Shown here: piece after piece, positions 1 to 10,198 of the stretch
How positions within the stretch are numbered: the stretch's first letter is position 1
Layout: each line of letters opens with the position of its first letter
Assembly (NCBI GenBank): GCA_040437565.1
Contig: JBDOQK010000017.1
Coordinates: forward strand, 310,001 to 374,000
DNA: 64,000 nt
Source of the DNA: Albugo candida
Taxonomy: Eukaryota; Oomycota; Peronosporomycetes; Albuginales
Direction of reading: 5' to 3'
Program-made: the position numbers and the translations under genes
Notes under the pieces: generated by a model
Told to the model about the DNA's origin: nothing
Databases searched by the model: none
What the model saw: the letters and a program-made list of their open reading frames with translations, nothing else

Positions 1-59
1 ATAGCAACAATGCCATTTCAAGTTCGACCGATCATCCATTCTCTTCTACAGTATGTATT

Positions 60-680
60 TAGCTGGTTGTTTTTGAGTCCTATAGATTTATACTTGAATG
101 AAAGGTAGTGCTGTAGGGTATAGAGTGATCCTGCAAATAACATTCTCAGAGCACGAGCATCGGTCATAACGGGGCCTAAAGCGCGATACAGGGATTAACT
201 TGAAGAAAAACGTCGTGAGCAACGCGGTACTTGATACGAGACGAAGAGAAGGATTGGTCGAATATCTACGTTTATTAAACACCATAAGAACACGACCTGG
301 TTTCCCGTGTTTGCAAGACGTTTACATCGGGTGAGAAGCTCACAGTTCGGAGGTTGGAAAGCTTTCGTACAAGGGCTCGATGTCGCACCGCAGTTTCTGA
401 GTGATGTCGCATGAAGAAAACCAGTATTCGTTTGATCGGTTGCCGTATAAAACAAAAAGATGATCATTGCGCCATATAAAATGTTGGAGGAAACCATCGC
501 TGCTTGACTGTAGCTGGTAAATGTCAAACTGCACTGACTTTTGAAATTGAAAAATGAGATATTCAGGTACAGTGGAATACCAGCCAGGCAATGAAATATC
601 AGAATCTCTATAAATACAGTAATCAGATCAGTATCATCGAACCCAATTGTATGGAGTGGGTTGAATATTACCAACATTTC
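60..680. repeat. Diverged low-copy repeat, family A, copy 1
   Basis: This stretch shares scattered blocks with 3826-4560 and 41858-42530, all in the same orientation: a block around 'atttatacttga', then 'cagagcacgag' and downstream 'cgacct'. It holds an open minus-strand frame (195-677, 160 codons) with no domain I recognise and no start context. I read it as one of three decayed copies of an old family, possibly a former gene. Confidence 0.4.
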
Positions 681-685
681 TACTT

Positions 686-848
686 CCCATTCACCTGACT
701 TTTTTCGCCGCTTTTACTTTTCCTCTTGACTTTTCTTGTCGCTGTTCCCATTTCATCTGATCTTCCGATTCGCCTTTCCCTACCCATCTGACTTTCCTTG
801 TCGCCTTTATCTTTCCACTTGACTTTTCATGCCATTTTTCTTTCTCAC
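686..848. repeat. Imperfect pyrimidine-rich tandem repeat
   Basis: Degenerate units built on 'ctgacttttcttgtcgcc' are repeated about five times and end in 'cacagcaagagag'. A single diverged unit with the same tail occurs at 22215-22272. No coding sense is visible. Confidence 0.6.
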
Positions 849-1549
849 AGCAAGAGAGGGTGTTCCTAGAACAATTACTTCAATATTTCATCTCCTTATA
901 GGTTGATGCCTTTACAATAACCTAAGTACCGATGTCAAGTCATGTACGCCTTCGAGTATTTTCCATGCGCGACGGATTTTCTGTTAGCTCGATCACGAAT
1001 AGTATTCGTCCTATCAATGTCCGATATTATTGAGCAAATGCTCCGATCAAAGTATTCGCTGCTATTGATCTTCACTTCGAAGGCTCTAACAAGATAGGCC
1101 AAGATTCTGTTCCGATCGGATCTTCATATGCAAACGTTCAAATGGCTCAAGTCGGCAAATACAAAGCTCAAATTGTTTTCATGAAAGGTCCCATCCGTTT
1201 GAATGACGCGAAGAAGAAAGAAGCTAACCAGAATCACACTGTAAGCTCTCAGAGCCGATCATATTATCATTTCTGGGGAATGCTTTCTCGAGTGCTTCCG
1301 GTATTTGTCGTGTGCGCATTGTCAAAAAGATGCAAACATGAGATATCCGAACCTCACAAGATACGGCGCTCTTCATAGCCTATGAAAATCAGAAATACCA
1401 GTCACGTCGTCCGTGCCATCAGAAACATCGTAAAGAAACGATCAAGGTACATCGGGAGGTACTTCGGGATATTGAGGTAGCTTAATCAACTACACATACA
1501 TGTCGGAATGTAAGCTAGCCGTTTATAGACCGTGAAGAGTACATGGCGC

Positions 1550-1740
1550 GTGGTGGGGTCCGCCCCAGCTCAGTCGGTTAAGTACTTGAGCGCACGGACC
1601 CCCTGCCGGAGGTCGTTAGTTCGATCCCCGGCAGTGTGGTCAGCGGTTTGAGCTCACCCAAGCAATAAGCCTTGGAAAATATCTGCCTCCCTAGGTTTGA
1701 AGTCAGACTTAAGTGAGATTCAAACGGTCAGGGGCACATG
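1550..1740 (+). mobile_element. tRNA-derived SINE
   Basis: An A-box-like block (cagctcagtcggttaag, about 1567-1583) is followed about 35 bp later by a B-box-like block (gttcgatcccc, about 1618-1628), the layout of an internal RNA polymerase III promoter. The tRNA stems do not pair, so it is not a functional tRNA. A non-tRNA tail of about 110 bp follows. GC content is higher than the surroundings. It sits inside a family B repeat whose other copy lacks it. Confidence 0.65.
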
Positions 1741-1780
1741 ATAGGAAGGAAGGTAGTTAAAGAACTAGATAAACAGTGTA

Positions 1781-2236
1781 ATGAAATCCTTGACAAAGTA
1801 CATGGAGCGTGGTTATTTAGAGCCTCAAGAACGAATCGATATATTACAAAACTGCGGAATCGAGATTGGTGTTCTGGAGGCTCTATGTTTCGACGATGAT
1901 TGGAGCCCGGAGAATGTGGATTCTGTTTATCAACAGGAACTCGCGGATATACCGCTACTCGAATATGATGAAGCTGCCAGCTCGGAAGATTTTGAAAATG
2001 ATTCCCGAGAAGAATTGTCCCATGACTCGTTAGACGAATGGACGCATGAAGTGGTGTCAACTTCAGAAAAGAAATCGACGCATGAATCGACGCATGAATT
2101 GGGAAATGAATTAGAGAATGAATTGAACGATCGATGTCGACCCGATATGAGAATTCTGGCTCGCATACCACCACACATGAAACCTCCGATAGATATATGG
2201 AATCCTCGTGTCATGATTATGGCATTCGTTGTGTGA
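1781..2236 (+). CDS. Hypothetical acidic protein
   Basis: A 151-codon frame, rich in Asp and Glu, with a short degenerate His/Glu-rich repeat (E-S-T-H-E, E-L-G/E-N-E-L) around residues 95-118. No signal peptide, membrane segment or known domain is seen. It lies within a family B repeat and directly after the SINE, so it may be an open frame in decayed sequence and not a working gene. Confidence 0.3.
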   Translation: MKSLTKYMERGYLEPQERIDILQNCGIEIGVLEALCFDDDWSPENVDSVYQQELADIPLLEYDEAASSEDFENDSREELSHDSLDEWTHEVVSTSEKKSTHESTHELGNELENELNDRCRPDMRILARIPPHMKPPIDIWNPRVMIMAFVV

Positions 2237-2239
2237 ATC

Positions 2240-3058
2240 CATGGTATAGTTCTTACAACCTTTCTGTAGAAACAGATTTGTTGCTTTTAAATGGATAATT
2301 ATATTATGTATAGTGTATTACAACTAAAGCAGAAGGGTGTACAATTGCTCATTAAACGCTACCAAAGCATACCTAACGTGACCTCTCAAATATAAGACGA
2401 AGCTGAACGAAAGCAGTCAAAGGATGCGTACCATCATTCCAGTCAAATGGCAACTCGTAGCTTCGAAAAATAACTCTGTCGTGTTTACATCCTTTTATTT
2501 CTATTCGTGTGACGCTTAAATCGAAGAGTAGGAGCTTATTCATTCAAATTGTTGAAAACAGGAGCTTCGATGTATACACAGAGACTCGTCGACATCTTAA
2601 GTGTCATGAAACGCTGCATGAGGTAGTAAAGATGAGATAGCGGTATATGATTGCATAACTTGACGCATAGAATGAGGATAGGCTATGCGTCGATCTGTAA
2701 CTTGGATATTTTGACGTCCTTTCTATGGATTGTCAGTTCTTCATACCTTCTGAGTAAAAATGTTGCCACCTGATACAGCTTATGGGATTCTATCCTGTGA
2801 ATGAGCGACAAATACGCGGAATGAAGCGAATAACTTCTATGCTGTGCTATTCAAAAAGTTGATTATTAAGGACTATAACAAGGTCGTATCGAATATCATG
2901 CGACAAACGAAGTGGGAGTGTTACTCAGTATTTTGAGAGTGACGAGAGAGACTGAAGTAGAACGCCACTTCTCATTTTGCCGGCTACTACGCAACCCGCC
3001 AAGTTAATACAAAACAACTCGAAAAACTACCTTTTCCAACTCTTTCCTTTCGAAAACA
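2240..3058. other. Gene-free stretch
   Basis: Contains the second family B block (about 2400-2700) and, near 2948, the phrase ctgaagtagaacgccac that also opens family A copies at 3828 and 41860. No coding frame could be supported. Confidence 0.5.
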
Positions 3059-3520
3059 ATGGTCCAAGTCGACATATCGACACAACCAAGGGTGCTAGCG
3101 TCCACTTGTAGTGACTTGGCAACCATCATGAGTCACCCTGTTTTGAGTGATTGCATGATTGTTGATGAGTCATCACCCCTGTGTGATGACGTGGAAAGTA
3201 CCCCAACCCCCTGTGTGACGGTACATGTTAATACCGGTACTACCGGTGTAGGATGTGGTACCGGTGGTACATGCGGTACTGTCGTTGCCTCGTCACAGGG
3301 TGACCAACAGGCAACTGCAACTGCAAGTGTGGACGACACCANNNNNNNNNNNNNNNNNNNNNNNNNNNNNNNNNNNNNNNNNNNNNNNNNNNNNNNNNNN
3401 NNNNNNNNNNNNNNNNNNNNNNNNNNNNNNNNNNNNNNNNNTGGATTTTTCAGAAGCCGAAGATCATTACTGCGGGTACGGCACAGACAAGTCAAAATGC
3501 AAGTGCAACTCAGATCCTAG
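3059..3520 (+). CDS. ORF interrupted by an assembly gap, unknown function
   Basis: An open frame begins with an ATG in good context after a pyrimidine-rich leader and runs 94 codons into a 100-N gap (3342-3441). The visible part is rich in Thr, Val, Gly and Cys with short T-G-x repeats (residues about 59-78), and its GC content is higher than the flanks. After the gap the frame ends within 27 codons. Gap length is unknown, so the two sides may not belong together. I do not recognise the product. Confidence 0.3.
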   Translation: MVQVDISTQPRVLASTCSDLATIMSHPVLSDCMIVDESSPLCDDVESTPTPCVTVHVNTGTTGVGCGTGGTCGTVVASSQGDQQATATASVDDTXXXXXXXXXXXXXXXXXXXXXXXXXXXXXXXXXXGFFRSRRSLLRVRHRQVKMQVQLRS

Positions 3521-3594
3521 TCCTAGTTGGCTGGTTCTGCTCACCGTAGTGTGGCGCACATCAATTTGCAAACAACGGTACTTTTGGACCATTT

Positions 3595-3635
3595 TTACAA
3601 CTTTACAACTCTACAACTTTACAACTTTACAGCAT
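3595..3635. repeat. Short tandem repeat (caacttta)n
   Basis: Four to five imperfect copies of an 8-10 bp unit reading caactttac. Confidence 0.7.
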
Positions 3636-3825
3636 TTACAAGCTGGACACAGTTTCGTATTAAGAGTGCTGAGGCTACTACGATACGAGATTATCAACGA
3701 GAAGACATCTGATCAGCTCTCACAGGTATTTCACGAAATCTTTTTTATATGTAGATATGTTATTTAAGATAGCCTAGGCAACTAGAGAAGTCAGTTTGTC
3801 TAATTCTAGGAATATAGACACCTTC

Positions 3826-4560
3826 AACTGAAGTAGAACGCCACCAGTGGTCTTTTAATGATGATTTTAGACCAGCACTTTGGGTATCATGGAAATACCA
3901 TGACTTTATGGACCTCAGAGAAATCGGTAATCATGTGCGCTTGAACATCGAGTTGATGTGTAGCTGGTGGTCCTTGTTTCAAATGATATAGTATATGGTA
4001 GCCTATTACACCAAAAAGGCGACACTGAAAGCAACATGTAATGTCAAGTTTGACTATCTATCTGTTTTCTTGAAACATGTATCATGCTGGTTGAGACAAA
4101 GTGCTAAGGATGCATGCATGAATAACCCGTCGCCTTTCGGATATAGAGAATCTACAAATGACGTTCTCAGAGTAGCGCATCGGTGGTGAACGGTATCTGA
4201 AATCAGTGCCGAGATTGATTCGAAGACAATCACAGTGCGAAATGTGGTACACTTCAGACGGGGGGAGAACGGAACAGAATTAGACGTTTAACACTTTGCG
4301 AAGAATGATCTGTATTGCACGACACCAAACAAACGACCTAATGGATTAAAAGTGGGGATTGTGGGATGATCGGTAAGATGGGGGGCCTGGCATGCGTTTA
4401 CAATATTCATAGATAGAACAGGGCGCAGTGGGGGATTGGCAACCCCAGTACAACCTCCCGGTTTGTTCGAGCAGGCAACGGGAGGTTTATTCATACACTT
4501 GGAATCATAATTTTGGACATTAACCATAAAGAGAATGATTCAGAAAAATAGTGAGTCAAA
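3826..4560. repeat. Diverged low-copy repeat, family A, copy 2
   Basis: Aligns by eye with 41858-42530 from the shared opening (ctgaagtrgaacgccac) through a block around 'catgtatcatgctggttgag' to 'cctaatgg'. Minus-strand frames in both copies contain a related P-L-G-R-[VL]-F peptide, which hints at a former minus-strand gene. Both copies are broken in every frame. Confidence 0.55.
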
Positions 4561-4879
4561 CGATACCATTATTTAATGCTTGGATCTGGTATATCAAAAA
4601 GGGATTGATGTAAGAAATGGACGACTATCGCCAGAGACGTTTTGACTGTTGGGTTGGAGGGAAATTGGGAAGTAAGTGTATCAGAGTCCTTAGTTGTTGT
4701 TACTATCTTACGTACTAGACTTTACGGAGTTACTACCAGATTTACTCTTGATTGGCGGAATTAGGATGCGCTGTCTTTACATTGTTTCTTGACCTCGAAT
4801 ATCTACATCCGATTGGCAGAACGAATTTTCGATCATATGATTGGCAGATGTCATCGCAACAACAACCAGAGACAAAACA

Positions 4880-5250
4880 CCTCCAATTGGCTAATTTGTG
4901 TTAATAATTATGATTGGTCGATAAGGTGGCTATATTACTACTTTACCGTGACACACATTATAGTTACATGCTACAGTTTGTTGCATTTTTATTTGAAATT
5001 CAAATACATCATGCCTAAAAATATCATTACTCCCACAATTTTTTTCAAAAATAAAAAAATAATTAAGCTTACATTGCTAGTTGATTACATCCAGACACAC
5101 CTAAATTGTTGCTCTCCCAACTTCAGTCAATATGTTAAGGGTATTGATACCCCGCACATTTTTTTTAATTATGTATTATTTTTTTGAATTCAATTCACAT
5201 CATGCCTACTTAAATCGTTACTCCCACAACTTCTTAAAAATAAATAATTC
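4880..5250. repeat. Solo terminal-repeat fragments of transposons
   Basis: At 4890-4985 lies a direct copy of the end sequence of the nested element at 5498-6521 (core attatgattggtcgataag). At 4995-5060 and 5185-5250 are two direct copies of an AT-rich block around 'catcatgcct...actcccaca'. The block 5140-5215 recurs inverted at 11985-12060. These look like transposon ends left by older insertions. Confidence 0.55.
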
Positions 5251-5497
5251 TACATGTCTAACTAGGGAACCGTTAGTTAGTCCCCACCTTTTCTGTAATT
5301 ACCCATCAGCCTCTATAAATTAAAAATACATCAATTCGTTCAAACAAATATAACAGAATGAATAAAATTAGATTACGGGAATCGTTATTTAGCCCCCACC
5401 TTTCATACATTAATGGAAATCGTGGCCTCTGGTTGGTCTGAATAGATGCGACTGAGTAAATAAATACAATAAGGGGTTTACTATTGCCACAGATGTT

Positions 5498-6521
5498 CCT
5501 TTAATTAACTATTTTGTTTAACATTAATATGATTGGTCGATAAGGTAGCTATATTACTGCTTCAACGTAAGATATATTATACAATGCAATGTTCTCCCGA
5601 TCGGAAATGTGATACACAAACAAAAGTCGATGACTGCTCATAAAATACGATCCTGAACCTAAAGTGAGAATAAATCATGGTCTGATTATTGTTCTCTGCA
5701 CCTTTGGTTCGGATCTTTTTGAAAAAAGTGCGATTGAAACTTCTTTGAAGTTGTGCATTTAATGCTGCATGCCTTCTAATTGCTTAGCTAACTCTGCGGC
5801 AGCACATTTCAGAATCATTAAAATAAAACTCACCTGCTGCCGCTCATATGATAGACATGGGCTGTTTACACATCGTTCTCCGACAGGCAAGGTCAAGCAG
5901 TATATCAAAAATCGCGAGAAATTTGATCGGAATAGGCACATGCGCATCGAGAAAGGTTATGATCCCATTTCCGCAGAAAGTCGAGAAACTAGAACAGTAT
6001 TTGTGTGTAGTTTCGTAATCGACGTATAAGCACGACGACGAAATAAAAATTTCCAAAGTTCTTTTCATCTTTCCCTCACGGTACTTGTTCGCTACCGGTC
6101 TCGCACTTATATTTAGCTTTAGATGGAATTTACCACCTACTTTGCGCTGGTGCGAGGGGCCGAATGAAGAATACGTGGTAGTGCATCTCTAAACGACATG
6201 AAAATTGAGTTCACGAACGCAAATTTCCCACTCTCTTCTCTACACAAACTTTTACACATGCGAATTTGAAGACTGAAGCTGCGAGAGCTTATTGATTTCA
6301 ATTAGCGACCAGATTTCTGATGGCGCTTCATCGGGAAGCATGTTGGGCGCGATTCTTAGGGTATTTTAATATTTACGTGAGCATATCCAGCGCCAGAATT
6401 ATTCTATTAGTTCTGAAAATGTAAAATGGAGAAAGATCATGTTATATCTTACGTTGAAGCGGTGATATATCTACCTTATCGATCAATCATATTAATGTGA
6501 CACAAATTATGCAATTAGAGG
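5498..6521. mobile_element. Nested non-autonomous element with inverted ends
   Basis: The left end (CCTTTAATT at 5498 through about 5580) and right end (about 6437-6521, reading CCTCTAATT on the minus strand) are inverted copies sharing 'ttaatatgattgrtcgataag' in pieces and 'cttcaacgtaagatata'. A solo direct copy of this end lies at 4884-4985. The interior codes for no transposase. It contains a stretch of 28S rRNA sequence (6053-6145). It sits inside MULE-1, between its left end and its transposase, so it probably inserted later. No clear target duplication was found. Confidence 0.6.
6053..6145 (-). rRNA. 28S rRNA-derived fragment
   Basis: On the minus strand this is recognisable nuclear large-subunit rRNA from the conserved region at the 5' side of the gene (D1/D2 area). 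It runs from 'ggtggtaaattccatc' through 'agctaaatat' and 'gcgaacaagtaccgtgag' to 'gatgaaaagaactttg'. A few differences sit in the middle (near 6100-6115). Similarity stops abruptly on both sides, so this is a captured fragment within a repeat and not an rRNA gene. Confidence 0.85.
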
Positions 6522-6852
6522 TGGTTGGTCTGTGGCATTAGCCAAAACGTCTGTCGCAACAGTCACACCCATACAAAATAAAATCACATTTTATCTCCTG
6601 TAGTAACTACAATGAAAAGCCTGGCACCATTACCCCAGCTTGCCTACGCTTCCATAAAAACAGGCGAAACCAGCAAATGATGATCATGTACTACTACAAG
6701 GCTATATTGTTTTTATCAAACGCACAAATAAGATAGGCAATAAGTAGATGGAGAAGTGAAAGCTTTCATTTTAGCCTACTCCCAATCAAATCCCCTAGTA
6801 ATGGGGTGGGTACTCGCCAACGTGTCCTCTAGCCGCAGCACTGAGTGCCTGT

Positions 6853-8620
6853 TTGAGGCCAGCATACGGGAGCAAAAGTCTGTTCAATGTCAAGTGCAAG
6901 CTGACAATGGAGAACACAATCATGCTCTCTTTGCTCACTAGTCGGCGCATCCAACAAGGCGCTTTAACAAAGAAAAGCCGGCAATCAATATTGATGATGG
7001 GTCGTTCTGGCGTGACACCTGGCTGTATTCTCATTTCACTGCGTCAAAACAACAATGCTATGGCCACAGCTCAAGATATCTACAACTTGCGTCGTGTAGA
7101 GCGCAACAGGATGCTTGCAGGACGATCTCCACTGGTATCTTTATCAGATGGTCTTTCTACCGGTGACTACTTCTCTCAGTTTTATGATCTGCAGCGTCTA
7201 ACCTACCTGATGATTATCTCACCTTTTGCTAAGGAGATTTTCAACAAGTACAGTGCTGGTCGTGGCTGGCTTATTGACCCTACCTACAAACCCAGCAGAT
7301 ATGAACCCCTCTCCTCCTTATTATTGACATCACAGCAACAAATAGAACTTTCACACTACCGTACTGCTTTATGAAGAAAGAGACTTGGGAAGACTACTTA
7401 TGGACAATGCGCCATTAAAGAAATTTTCGAGAGTAATGTACTACAGAATGCAGCACTCACCTTTGTCACTGATCGAGAGCTTGCGCTGATGAGCACGCTT
7501 TCAGAGACGTTTTCTAATGCATCTTAATTGCTTCGCCGCTGGCATATCAGCAAGAACCCTCTAGCTGAGCAAAGGACAGCATTTCAAACATGAGAAGCCT
7601 GACAAGAATGTAAGGAAGCCTACTACCAACTTGTTGCCACCACAGCCATTGCAGGTTTTCAGACCCTACTTCCAAAAATGCATACCATCTTCCCTGCGGC
7701 TTCGATGAGCTACCTTGATACATCTTGGCTGGCTTAAAAGGAGCGCTTTGTTGATGCTTTCCTGCACAATGAGCGACATTATGGGCATGTACCAACATCC
7801 CGGGTGGAGAGTGCCCATGCTGCCCTCAAGAAATGGAGCTCTGTATAATCAGGTAAATTGTATTGTATGATTATTATGCTGGCAACGGTCATATCTATCT
7901 GCAATTTCATTCATTTCAAATGATCTACTCTCAGTGGATTCAGCAGTTCGCCTTACCTTTAAAGGCCAGCTTGCTGCCATTGTGCAGCAAAACGCAAAGC
8001 AGTGGGCTACAGTCACGATACAGCTTGGTTCGATGTTCTGATGATGAGGAGTATTTCAGTAGTAGGTCTGCGCTCAGCTCATCCACAGTACCAGCAGCAG
8101 CTTAGTGATGAGCGAGATTTCAAGGTTTGTAGGCTGCGACTAATTGCAAGTAATCGCTACATGTGCCATTAACTGCAACTACCTGCAACTCAATTTACCT
8201 GTAGGCCTGGCGACATCTAAATTGGGCTTACCTTGCTCCCATCCTTTTCGTCACCAAGGAATGACTGTTCATGATTTTGATCAGCATTTTGGGTGTGCTA
8301 CAGCCAATGCTAATTCATATTGAGGCTAGAACCATGCCAACTGGAATCAAGTAAGCATTGAATAGGAATACTGATGGGTATGAGGAAGCTTCCAATCATC
8401 GTAAGCGTGTGCTGCTTGACTATATCTTGGCATTCCAGATACAGAAATTCGCGATCCCGTGCAAGTGCGCACGCGTGGTTGGCCATCGAGCTCAACGCAG
8501 CAACTTCCATTGAGGTTTAAGCATGTTACTGCTACTCTGAATGCTCCTGTTTATCACCGAAGATGTCGTAAATGCCAAAAGACAGGCCACAATGCCAGAA
8601 GCTGTCGTCTAGAAGCAACA
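6853..8620 (+). pseudogene. MULE transposase, decayed
   Basis: The first 174 codons (6853-7374) are open and end in a stop. Recognisable transposase continues past it in more than one frame. Landmarks in order: the R-x-I-Y-N-x-R-R-type linker (about 7075), a first catalytic Asp in D-P-T-Y-K (about 7270), the second in V-T-D-R-E (about 7470), the third residue in S-R-V-E-S-A-H (about 7805), a SWIM-like G-L-P-C-S-H (about 8230), and a CCHC zinc knuckle (C-R-K-C ... G-H-N ... C, about 8560-8615). Several in-frame stops and shifts make it inactive. Its domain order matches FAR1/MULE transposases of fungi and oomycetes. Confidence 0.85.
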
Positions 8621-8947
8621 TAAGCACGAATAGCACTAACAACACCAGCAACACCTGCAGCAGTAGATTTGGATATAGACTTAGATTAAGTCGTACAAAA
8701 TTGCAGAAATCGAAGTTTTTTTTTATTCATTGTGTTTATTCCGTTGCATCTATTCAGACCAATCAGAGGCCACGATTTCCATCAATCTATGAAAGGGTGG
8801 AGCTAGATAACGATTTTCGTAGTTCAATTTAATTTATTCTGTTATGTTTGTTTAACCCAACCAGATGCCACGATTGCCACTAATTTAAAAAGGCTGAAGG
8901 CGGATTACTGAAAAGTTGGGGACTGGATAACGATTCCCTTCTAACTA

Positions 8948-10198
8948 TCAGAAGTCTAATTCCAGTAGTATATATAGATACCTTAAATTGAGCTAAACAC
9001 TCGTTATCAATAGACGATTCATCGTCAAATTGTTGAGCTATAATGCGTCATAATGAGACAACAATTATTATACACCAACGTCGAGAATAAAATGAACTAC
9101 AAAAACAACTACGTAAAAGAAAAATATCTACTTAATTACTAAAGCTTGTTTTGGATCTGAGCTAGCCAAACGGTGCGTTCCTCACAGTTGGAGAGGTACT
9201 GCCAAATTGCATGTAGCTGAGGTAATTTTGCACCAGTCTGCAGTTGAACAGCTTGCCAATGCTTACTTTTTACATTCAAAAGTTTTATCTTTTTCCATTT
9301 GCGGTGTGGTATATGGCATAAAGGAAGTTCCAGATCCATCTTTAATCACATTTATCAATGACCTTGAATATCACGTAGTTGGAAGGATAGCGCACTCAGT
9401 AGAAGCAAACCAGTTGGTTATAACATGTCAATTCTGATTACTTTTTACATTGTGATAGTGCGTATAGCATAGTATATTAGTCGTGATTACTTATGCGTTG
9501 TCATAGAACGTACGCATAGATAATATCTATGAAAGGAGGAATGATATAATTGGAGCTTATAGAATCTCCAACCGATATTGATCAGAGAACCAGTTGGCCT
9601 TTTCATAGATCGACCTTCGAAAAAAAATCATGCTCCAAAGCCATTTGATCGTGAGGAGCGCAATATGAAATTTCCGGACCATACTGGTGAAAACACTTCC
9701 TTCCAAGTTCATCTCTTGTATCCGATGGAGATATTTTGCACAATGACATAGAGAATAAAGTTGCAAGGATAGCTTTCATGTGATAGGCAGTGGGTTTCAT
9801 TGGCTGACGATTCCAGCAATTTTAAATACGCCCAAATCATAGCGTATTCCACCACCACTTGCATAATACAGACCACCTCTACTTCTGGTCTCTTTGTCAA
9901 TTTTCATCATCAATTCGACGTGTTCGCGTTTTGCGCCGCAAATCGTATAAATGGTCGGTGCAGTTCCCAGATGTAAAAAAACACACAGCGCATCATACAA
10001 GCACAGCGAACCAAGACAACACCATTGTAATGTCATCCGATAGACCAAAAATAAAGGTGTCGTTGACGAATTGGCCTTGATTCGGAGCGAAAGTAATAAT
10101 TGCCGTAAATTCTCCATGATCATTCAAGTATCATCATCACATTTATACATCCAGTAAAAATCCCTCTCATCAATTTCGCGCAGCATTTATGTTTAGGG
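8948..10198. other. Gene-free stretch with short open frames
   Basis: Several overlapping frames of 60-108 codons occur, mostly on the minus strand at 9557-10123. Residues are plausible for decayed coding sequence, but no family is recognised and frames change every 100-200 bp. Probably an old gene or transposon remnant. Confidence 0.4.

Larger units (their letters stand above)
930..2700. repeat. Diverged segmental repeat, family B, copy 1
   Basis: Two blocks (about 930-1540 and 2400-2700) match, in the same order and orientation, blocks at 12060-12640 and 13960-14270. Shared words include 'gttagctcgatca', 'gcaaatgctcc' and 'aactacacat' in the first block, and 'attcgtgtgac' and 'gcatgaggta' in the second. 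Minus-strand translation of the second block gives related peptides in both copies (W-D/N-x-T-H-x-L). This suggests a decayed minus-strand gene pair. The SINE at 1550-1740 lies between the blocks only in this copy. Confidence 0.5.
5265..8938 (+). mobile_element. Mutator-like DNA transposon MULE-1, nearly whole but decayed
   Basis: Long inverted ends: the left end (5265-5455) is matched, reverse-complemented, by 8745-8938, including shared blocks around 'gtggcctctggttggtctg' and the terminal GGGAAYCGTTA. Each end contains two staggered TIR-like units. Outside the ends lie gtctaacta (5256-5264) and ttctaacta (8939-8947), an 8/9 direct repeat that fits the 9-bp target duplication of MULEs. The element encodes a MULE transposase (6853-8620) and carries a nested element at 5498-6521. 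Confidence 0.8.

Noticed and set aside
1550-1640. Functional tRNA gene
   Set aside because: A- and B-box-like blocks are present but acceptor, anticodon and T stems do not pair, and a repeat tail follows. Called a SINE instead.
3059-3341. Secreted effector or retroelement gag start
   Set aside because: No signal peptide, nucleocapsid knuckle or protease motif is visible before the gap. Left as an unknown ORF.
5769-6029. Ribosomal-protein-like gene inside the nested element
   Set aside because: The 86-codon frame has a few basic words but matches no ribosomal protein I know, and it lies beside the antisense rRNA piece in a transposon.
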